A DNA stretch of 64,000 nt from Brachionus sp. 'Tiscar' (lineage: Eukaryota > Rotifera > Eurotatoria > Ploima > Brachionidae), in assembly GCA_006352455.1 (NCBI GenBank), contig VANL01000102.1, positions 1 through 64,000 on the forward strand, written 5' to 3'. The position numbers and the translations under genes are program-made. The notes under the pieces were generated by a model. The model saw only the letters and a list, made by a program, of their open reading frames with translations, did not search any database and had not been told where the DNA came from. Below, piece by piece: positions 56,254 through 64,000 of the stretch. Each line of letters begins with the position of its first letter. The stretch's first letter is position 1.

Positions 56254-57881
56254 TCTAATCAAATTGATATTTTTTTAAAGAAAATTTAAAATGAATTTGA
56301 TAATTTAGTCATCTTTAAAATAGTATGCCTAAATATTTTATGCCAAAAAAATAAAATTTTTTTGAAATCTAATTTAAAATTTGCATTTGTTTGCTAACAA
56401 AATTTCCAATTATCAAAATTATTGCATTCTGTATAATAAAGAGGAAATTTTGAAAAAATATTATGAATTTAAGTTAATTTTAGTTAATTAAAATGTATTA
56501 AATTCTTAGAAAAGAAACTTTGAAAGATGCAAAAATACATTCTTTATTGTATATTAAATGTATATTCTTTATTTTTAATAGCCGAAAAATTTAGGAAAAA
56601 AATTTAAACAAAAATTCAGCTATACCCAATGTTTTTCATGTACTTTTTAAAAATTTTATTTTCTATTAATTTAAATTTATTTAATAAATTAGGATCGTGT
56701 AACCGATTCAGACTTTTATGTACTTTATTTTGTAATCTTTAGTAAAAAAAAATATTCCTTTATGAATAATTTATGGTAACTCAAAACCAAAAGTAATGAG
56801 AATCAATAATTCTTTAAAGAATCACTATTAGATCATTCAAAAATAAATGACTTTTTGATGAAATTTTTGGGAAAAAAATTTTAAGAGAACATTTCTTTAA
56901 AAAATTATTAATTCTTCATTAAAATTCAAATAATGAAATGATTCTCAAAAAGAAAACATATTAGTTAAAAAATTTATGATTCAATAAGACTTTAAATTTA
57001 TTTATTTATTTTAATTTTTTTAATTTTAATTGCTTTAATTGGTAATTTTTTTCAAAATAGTATCAGGATAATTAAAAGATAATTTAGAGATATAAGGAAA
57101 AAATCAATTCTAAAAATATTAAAGAAAATAATTTTCTAAGATCTATTTAATGTCTATTTTTTTACTTGAATTTAACAATGTTAATCTATCCTAAATTTTT
57201 ACTAATTTAGAGTCATCTGTCCTCTAACAAATTAATTATATTTGATTTGAAATATTTAATTAAAAAGTTTATTAAAAAAGAAAATAAATTAAAAAAATTA
57301 AATTGAATTTTGAATTTAATAAATTTCGAATCTTAAAAATGAATGAAATTTAAATTTTTTGGATATTCTTATAATCAGTAAAAATTTAGAAACTTTAGCT
57401 TAAATTTTAAATAAATAAATTAAGAAAATAAAATAGTTACAAAATAATTATCTAAATAAACAAAATAAATATTAGATTTGACATCGAAAAACAATATTTT
57501 AATTATTCATCCAGAATTTAAAGTGTAAAATATCAGCTATTTTTGAATAATATAAAAAAAATTTAGTCAATCAAATTTGAATTGTTAACTATGGAAAATT
57601 AAAATGATTCAGATTAAAATGTTGTTTTTAAGTCAGAATTCTTAAGTCAAGTCAAGACTTAAATTTTTTTTTTTTTAAGTCAAGTTAAGTTAAGTCAACT
57701 AATTTTCTGATTTTAAAACTAAATATAAATATGATTCTTGACTTAAATCCAAAAAAAAATAACTTCGACTTAAATTTTTGTGACTTAGACTTAAAACTGT
57801 GACTTGAAAACAAGTCTGATTCAGACTAATTTTTAATTTATCATTCAATTAATAGGAAGGGAAAAATACAATTATAAACTA
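56254..57881. other. Intergenic, WDR11 5' flank
   Basis: Very AT-rich, 1.6 kb. Contains the AAGTC-rich repeat at 57629-57826. No gene seen. Confidence 0.4.
57629..57826. repeat. AAGTC-rich dispersed repeat, inverted copy
   Basis: Many AAGTC/GACTT words: TTAAGTCAAGTCAAGACTTA on the left and TTGTGACTTAGACTTAAAAC then TGTGACTTG on the right. The right part is the reverse complement of the unit at 51760. Left and right halves can fold on each other. Confidence 0.6.
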
Positions 57882-58640
57882 CAGTCAATCCTCGTTAATG
57901 TGGCCTTCGATTATTCGGCAAATTCGATTGCCGAAATTTAACAATGAACACACCGAAACCAATTTTATTTAGAAAACTTGCTATTGAACAATTCTCGAAA
58001 GGAAAAACAAAGAAATTTTTGATATCCTAGTAGGAAAAGTATCGCTAAGGACTATTCAAAGATGGACACAAGAGTACTAAAATTCTGGGAAAATGTTCAC
58101 TCAAAATCGTCTGGAAGACCAGTAACCGTTTCCAATCATATTTTAATAAAACGAATTAAGTCTTTGACCAAAATTTACTCGCAACTTCAGATTAGTCATA
58201 AACTAAAGATTTCTGTGGGGTCAGTTTCTAAAATTTTGAAAAGATTGAACCTTAAAGTAAATTTTGTAGTCAAATTCTTATTTATTTTTTTATTAAAATT
58301 TTGTTTCATGGCCATATAAAAAGAGAAATATACCTTTTCTCATCACTAACCATATGAAAAAGCATTTCACATTTATACAGCTTTGGAGGAAAAAAAATAA
58401 AAATATATATGTTTAATAACTTTCCAATTTTGTTCTCAGATGAAAAAATATTCACTAAGAATGGAGGTTTAAACATACAAAATCAAAGAGTTTTTGCAAT
58501 TTCTCGTGAAGAAGCTGATAAAAAAAGGAGGTAATAAAAAGGAGATAAAAAAAAGTTTTGGATGAACCGATCGCTAGAAATTTATCTAAAACAAATCCGG
58601 GCCAATCTTTTTTGAACACCCGTTAATACAAAGCTAAAAT
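57882..58640 (+). pseudogene. Tc1/mariner-type element, N-terminal and first catalytic part
   Basis: The left end CAGTCAATCCTCGTTAATGT follows a TA and looks like a terminal repeat. The transposase begins near 57943 (NTPKPILFRKLAIEQFSKGK) and is broken by stops. It then shows RTIQRW, SGRPVTVSNHILIKRIKSL and LKISVGSVSKILKRLNLK (two helix-turn-helix units with the GRP linker between them). Further on come FSDEKIFTKNGG, with the first catalytic Asp in SDEK, and NQRVFAISREEADKK. Frameshifts and stops make it inactive. The missing C-terminal half resembles the separate relic at 601-1062. Confidence 0.75.
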
Positions 58641-59520
58641 AATTTAACGGAAAATTAAACAAAAATCGAAAAATGCTTAAGCAAAAATAGAAAACTTTTT
58701 AAACATGAGAAAATTATTCAACCGATTAAAAAAAATTCAACCGCTCTATTTCTAATGGATTTGAGAGTATAGTAATTTATTGGCTCGCAATTAATTAAAA
58801 AGGTTATACTGTTCTTAATTAAATGATTAATGGTTCGTTACTCGCAATATCAAAGGCCTTAATACATATTTTTTTTAAAATTATCAATTAAAATAAATAA
58901 TCAAAAAAATACACGTCAACAGACTTGCAAGCTAATTTTAAAGTTCAAATACAGTGTATTTGCTTTTTTTTCAAAATATTTTTAATGTTTAGAAAATTTT
59001 CTTATAAATATTTTATTTGAAGAAAATTTTCTATTATCTAAGGACCTAAATTCTTGAATAAAAACACGATTTTGGGGGCGCTTATTTAAAAGGGTATACG
59101 GTAATAAAATAGATTAAGTTTATTTTTTCCAAAATTATCTTATAAAATATGCTAAATCAAAAAAATTTAACTTTAAGATAAAAGGATAAGAATTGTTATC
59201 CTTAAATTTTATAATAAAAATTTTCTTTAATTTTTCTAATGCTTTTTAACAGCCGAATTAAGAATTAAAAAAAGAAAATTAAAAGTGATATTTATTTAAT
59301 CTAGATTAAAAAGCTTTTCAAATTGAATTTAATCAACAAAATTAATTGAACTTCTATAAAATATAAAACAAATTCATGCTTATCAAAATAAAAATAATAA
59401 TAATATTCATTTAAATCTATATTCATGCTTCTTTTATACACTTGGACATTTAAAAAAATAACAAAGATAAAAATGGACTTTGAAATATTTAAAATGATGG
59501 CTAAGAAAATATTTGTAATC
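58641..59520. other. Intergenic with possible transposon end
   Basis: AT-rich. At 59070-59104 the sequence TTTTGGGGGCGCTTATTTAA then AAGGGTATACGGTAAT resembles a Tc1/mariner terminal repeat. ATACCGTATACCCTTGC at 54369-54385 is its inverted counterpart. No gene seen. Confidence 0.35.
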
Positions 59521-62500
59521 TTAATTTGACATTTTACGTGTTTGTCTTTTTTTTTGCCGTTTTTCTTCATTGTTTTTAGGAAGCTCTTCGAGTTTATAGC
59601 CAACGAGATGACACCAGCCAATGGGATATATATCGCATGATTCAAAGTCCACCCATTGATCATACTTTTGGTCCCATCCGTCAAAATTCAAGCGAACCAA
59701 ACGATCTACCACTGCAACAACGGTAGCTACACACATTAGCTTCGGCTCCATCAAGTCAACACTTTCGAGCTTCATTCCGACTTTGAATGGATTATCAATA
59801 TTTTTCTCCTTTTTTTTCAAAAAATTAAAAATAGAAAAATTAAATTAGATTTAAATACAGTTATTAAGAGCTCCGGAGGTGCATATTCTGACTTAGTCTC
59901 TTTTAAATATGTTTCCCAATCGAACTTCTTCTTATAATCTAAATAGAGATAAGAACAATTTTTAAATTGAGCTTTTTATTTAAAATTCTGTACTTAATGG
60001 TTTTTGCAAAGGAATTTTATTTTTGGCACAAAATCCCGCTGGCAAAAGACAAGAAGATGTACAATGATAACAAAATTTTTCATTTTCGTTAGTACAGCCA
60101 TCGACTTCAATCATTAAATATCCATCTGACAATATTTCAGTTATAGTAGCAACTGTTATACAGGATAAATTCAATGGATCAACAGCTTCTAGCTTCATAT
60201 TCTTTCGAAATTTTGTTTTAATTTCATTTTTTATTAAATTTTTCCCCTTAATTTGCAACGTTAAATTTAATTTTTTTTCTATTTTTTTATTTATACTTTA
60301 AAAAACATTTCAGGACTGCATTCTTGACTTGTATAGTAATTTTTTTGGTATTTTTTAGCAGATTCTATCAAATATTCTGGCGAAGAAATAATTTTGTGTC
60401 CAACAGACACTGACCAACCAATAGGATGTATTAAGTCAGATTTTTCATGACACCAAAAATCATCAAACTCATTTTTATTCTCATATTTAAGTCTTAAACG
60501 ACCCCCTTTATTCTCAATTATTTTGGCAACCCGCATTTGACCCAGCGCTTTTTTATCCACTAATTCCAGCTGCATGCCTTTTCTAAATTTCGAATTCAAA
60601 CAATGACTTATCTAAATCGATAAAAAATAAAATAAAAATAAAAAATAATTCATTTTTTTTAACCTTTTGATCAATGTTTTTAGATAGAGTTCTTGAATTT
60701 AAAATTTTTTCAATAGCATAATCTTCCCATTTGTCGGTTTGCATAATTATTTTCATCGGTGGGGTTAAAAAATACTGATTATCAGTAGCCCAACCAATGT
60801 GATGTAAATCTTTATCATTTATATGCATCCAGAAATCGTTGCTAGAGTCGTCCTCAAATCCTATGTATCTTAATTTAAGCCAATAGCCTGAAATTCTAAC
60901 AACTGAAGCGAACCAATACAGCTGATCACGTAATGGCTTTTGCTCAAGTATATGAAAGGGGGGCTGATCTCGATTTGGAACCTCAACTTTTAAATTCTTA
61001 ATCAACTTAAGCCATTCATTAGACAAAGGTGCATGCTTAAATGCGTTAACCGGAGCCGCTGTAAAGTCTGGATGTTGTTCAAAATAAGAAATCCAGTTAA
61101 AACTTGGCTCTAAATTTGTTTTAGATGATTCATCCAGGGTTGTAGTTTTTAGTTTAACATCATAAATGGTATTTTGAGAACTTGGCTGTTGTGATGATAC
61201 TGTACTTGATATTGAATTGTTAAAAGCTGGTTGGCTTTGGTCTATGATCGAAGTTGAAGTAAGTATAGAGGAATTTGATGTTTTACGAGCTCTTTTAGCT
61301 GGAACCATCATTGTAGAATTTTGATTTATTGATGATGAACTAGAATTATTATTAGTTATGGGAGACAAGACGACTGAAGAAGATAGCAAATTAGCGCTTG
61401 ATTCAGGTTGCAAATTATCATTTTGTTTTGATAAAAGACTTTGTTGAGAAAGAAGACTGCTTATTGTCGGTTGACCAGATTTTGAATAGGACGAATGTCC
61501 CGATTCTTAATAAAAAAATTAATAAAAAAATAATCTTAATTTTTTTAAAAATTTTTACTTGATTGAGTTAGGTTTTGAACTATGTTTGAATTTGACGAAT
61601 TAATTGCAACTGTTGGTGTGTTCTGTAACACACTTTGACTATGACCAGGGCTTTGATTGAGCTTTAAAAAAAATTATTTTTAAGTTATTTTAAATTCAAA
61701 TTTATTTATTTAAAAAAATTGCAAGAAAAATAATTTTAAAAAAAATTAAAAGTAAATGTTTTCTTTTTTTTAAATCTTTTTGAGAACTTTTTTGAGAAAA
61801 TTAACTTTTATTATTATTTATTTGGAAAATCAAAATTTGGTAAAATCGAAGTAAATTTTTCAAAATAATTCAAAAGTTTTTTTGTACTTGTTTTATCATA
61901 TTCGTGATTTATGCTGTTTAAGGTTTAGTAATAAATAAATTTATAATTTTAATTTACTTACTGCTTCAACGGTTCGTTTAAGTCCATGATTCTGTTGCTG
62001 CTGTTGTTGCTGTTTTTTTATTCCGTTTTGACATGCTACCGAGCAATAAAGTTTTGATTTCCCGTAAAATGCCGCTTTTACACCATATTCTCCACAATTA
62101 CTGCAGTAGGCTTTTTATAAACAATGCTTGAAAACAATATTTTTCAAGATTTTTTTTTCAGACTTACCAAATCCTCCATAAGTCGATGTACTAGAAGATG
62201 AACTGTTTGAATTTGTGCTTGTTTGTGATCCGGAACCAGAAACACTAATGCTGTTTTGGCTGGATGCAGCATTTTGAGCCGTGTTTGTATTTATTTGATT
62301 AATTGTGGGTATTAATGCCAATGTAGAGCCAGTCATTTGATTTATTTTAAGACTAGACGGCTTTACGCTATTGTTTTCTAGTGTGAATGCTAGTCCACTT
62401 GTTTGGTTTAAATTAATATTTGAATTTAGCGAATTGAGTATTTGAATATTTTTTGATGATTGAATGACAGGATTGGCAGATGAATTTGTGTTTATTTGTT

Positions 62501-62582
62501 GAATTTTTTGAACATTTTGTGACAATGGGTTTTGAATTGATGTGTTAACAGAGGGTTGAGTGTTGGGGTTTTGTTGGCTCAT
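59521..62582 (-). CDS. FCS zinc-finger and four-MBT-repeat protein (L3MBTL2/MBTD1 type)
   Basis: Exons 62582-62168, 62110-61962, 61661-61559, 61505-60664, 60611-60297, 60246-59994, 59938-59859 and 59808-59521 join in phase to 814 aa. Such proteins bind mono- or dimethyl-lysine histones in Polycomb-type or TIP60 complexes. Seen: a Ser/Asn/Gln-rich N-terminus; an FCS zinc finger (CSNCGEYGVKAAFYGKSKLY then CSVACQNG); a short poly-Gln; then MBT1 (FNWISYFEQHPDFTAAPVNA, GFEDDSSNDFWMH), MBT2 (FRKGMQLELVDKKALGQMRV, FDDFWCHEKSDLIHPIGW), MBT3 (FRKNMKLEAVDPLNLSCITV) and MBT4 (FKVGMKLESVDLMEPKLMCV, FDGWDQKYDQWVDFESCDIY, PIGWC). MBT4 has the full aromatic-cage layout. FCS plus four MBT repeats limits the choice to L3MBTL2 or MBTD1; no SAM domain is present. 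The last acceptor is preceded by A-runs. Confidence 0.92.
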
Positions 62583-62927
62583 ATTAGGCAGTCAAAAATA
62601 GTAAAACTACTAATTTTTGAAAATTTTTATAATGAATATAATTAATTTGGAATCGTATGTAATATATGTTTTTTTATTTCATATCAGAATAAAGTTTAAT
62701 TAATTTTAGTTTTTTATTTAAAGAAAAGCAACTAGACAACTAAAATTTTTCTGTTTAAAATTCTTAAAATAAGAATTATGTGAAATTTTTTTAGATGATC
62801 AATGGTCCTAAAATAAGTTTGTTAAATTAAATTTTTGAAATATTCATATAAAAATAATATTTTATTAATCAAAATATAGTAACCTTGTACGGTAAGGATC
62901 AATCATGTAAATTAGCATTTAATAGGT
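62583..62927. other. Intergenic, MBT gene 5' flank
   Basis: AT-rich, presumably the MBT gene promoter. No motif assigned. Confidence 0.4.
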
Positions 62928-63172
62928 CCAATAAATTTTTTTTTGGTCCAAAACTAGTTCTGAAAAATTTATCAACTTATACAAAGCTTGTATCACCCAA
63001 AATTAATTTTTTGAAAAATCTCTGTAATCCTGCAATCTAATACTTTTATTAGAAAATTATAAGAATAAAATTTCAGAGTAGCTGCAGAGAAAGATTTTGG
63101 ATGGTACAAGCTTTGTATAAGTTGACAAATTTTTCAGAACTAGTTTTTGACCAAAATAAAAAATTTATTGGG
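62928..63172. mobile_element. Foldback/MITE element with long inverted arms
   Basis: The arm 62928-62999 (CCAATAAATTTTTTTTTGGT, CCAAAACTAGTTCTGAAAAA, TTATCAACTTATACAAAGCT, TGTAT) pairs with 63098-63172 at roughly 90% over about 72 bp. The loop of about 100 bp is non-coding. The strong arm conservation indicates a fairly young insertion. Confidence 0.8.
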
Positions 63173-63359
63173 AAAAAATTTATAGGCAATAAAGTAGAGA
63201 CCTGCGGGTTTTAAACTACAATAGAAAACTAAATTCCAGATGGTGAATAACGAAATCAAAGAAATCAGAAATTTTAAAGAAATGCGTTGGAACATAGTCA
63301 GTTTTATTTTTATGCTTTGATCGTTATTCTTATAATGAAGATGAAACGACAGTCATTTG

Positions 63360-63483
63360 AAAAAATGATAAATTTATCTGTCCAAAATCTTTTAAGTTAA
63401 AATATATCAAATCACAAATGGTAGTAAAAAATGCCTCAATTGGCGAAAAACGTAAAAGAGGAAGACCAAGAAAAAAAATCTAT
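63360..63483 (+). pseudogene. MULE transposase C-terminal tail fragment
   Basis: Frame KNDKFICPKSFKLKYIKSQM, a degenerate SWIM-finger end, then VVKNASIGEKRKRGRPRKKI and a stop. The SIGEKRKRGRPxK motif is the usual basic tail after the SWIM zinc finger in animal MULE transposases. Only about 40 codons remain. Confidence 0.45.
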
Positions 63484-63484
63484 T

Positions 63485-64000
63485 GAAAAATTAAATTTTG
63501 TTTTGTATAAAAACTGTTGTTTTTTTTTAGATTTTCCTTTTAATAATGAACGAAATACTAAAATACTGATCAATTAATATATACCCAATTATTAACAGAT
63601 TTTTTAGACATGGCCATCATACCATAGTTACAGTTTCTTGTATTAAAGTAAATCAAATTATTGTCTTTCTCATTCTCTTTTTTATATTTTTACTATATAA
63701 TGTTAATTTAAATGAATATTTCGAATTATGTTTGTATGAAGCCAGTGTTCGGTACGGTAAAAAAATACCAATTAATCTTAAATTATATTAATTATGGGAA
63801 ATTATTTTAAAAAGCCGATATTTAAAATCAAATTTTTATTAAATTAAAATAAATATTTAACAAATAACAACTTTAAATGGTAAGTTTTTGTGTGTTTTTT
63901 TTTTTTTTTTCTAAAGAACATATTTATCTATTGACTCACACTAAATTTAATTATTCAGTTGAATGTTCTAATTTTTAAAAACTTTAGAAAAAAACAAAAA
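63485..64000. other. Right end of window
   Basis: AT-rich, with a poly-T run at about 63897-63911. No gene, RNA or repeat supported. Confidence 0.4.

Noticed and set aside
1..64000. CRISPR arrays, operons, riboswitches, attachment sites
   Set aside because: This is eukaryotic DNA; no regularly spaced repeats or prokaryotic signals were seen.
1..64000. tRNA or rRNA genes
   Set aside because: I found no cloverleaf with A and B boxes and no rRNA-like GC-rich blocks by eye; a covariance-model scan would be decisive.

Overview
The window is AT-rich animal nuclear DNA. Its genes are split by mostly 35-100 nt GT-AG introns, contain metazoan-only families (DEG/ENaC channel, WDR11, CCDC42-like axonemal protein, MBT-repeat Polycomb-type protein, beta-thymosin, CLC exchanger), and lie among decayed Tc1/mariner, MULE/FLYWCH and LINE copies. 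The compact introns, low GC and TIR-protein expansion would fit a small lophotrochozoan such as a monogonont rotifer (Brachionus-like). That placement is an inference, not something the sequence proves.

Layout. 1-149: last exon of Ran GTPase. 601-1062: dead Tc1/mariner transposase end. 1741-5758 (-): 9-exon CLC-3/4/5-type Cl-/H+ exchanger with a TA-flanked MITE in its largest intron. 5.8-10.9 kb: gene-poor, with foldback and LINE-tail repeats. 10905-12466 (-): FAF2/UBXD8. 13169-13835 (-): broken FLYWCH zinc-finger gene. 14958-15368 (-): small secreted protein with ten cysteines packed in its last exon. 15929-17386 (-): intronless DEG/ENaC channel. 18165-18722 (+): DUF1761-like membrane protein.

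18851-24868 (+) holds two tandem genes with an armadillo-like N-terminus and a TIR domain (TIR-1, TIR-2). 25613-25938 (-): two-repeat beta-thymosin. 27.7-29.9 kb: MULE and LINE fossils. 30216-32473 (-): probable short Treslin/TICRR. 34171-35528 (+): AADAC/HSL-type alpha/beta hydrolase. 36963-37435: mariner fossil. 37526-39520 and 41797-43689 (-) are two more ARM-TIR-SAM-like genes (TIR-3, TIR-4) separated by a dead LINE.

44354-44918: orphan exon pair. 45098-47299 (+): fused pseudouridine-5'-phosphate glycosidase / pseudouridine kinase. 48421-49539 (-): CCDC42-like cilium protein. 49886-56253 (-): WDR11 with a MULE-like relic in its largest intron. 57882-58640: Tc1/mariner relic. 59521-62582 (-): FCS zinc-finger plus four-MBT protein (L3MBTL2/MBTD1 type). 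62.9-63.5 kb: a foldback element and a MULE tail.

The most unusual content is the 25-kb TIR island. It holds four paralogues with the order ARM-like / TIR / SAM-like, which differs from SARM1 (ARM-SAM-SAM-TIR), and each keeps a glutamate aligned with the SARM1 NADase glutamate. TIR-3 and TIR-4 share a 333-bp block, covering nearly the whole TIR domain, that is identical base for base although the rest of the two genes is strongly diverged. This points to recent gene conversion. Three of the four genes also have X-box-like CCATRG motifs just upstream. The other genes are mostly single-copy housekeeping genes that do not form an obvious pathway with one another.
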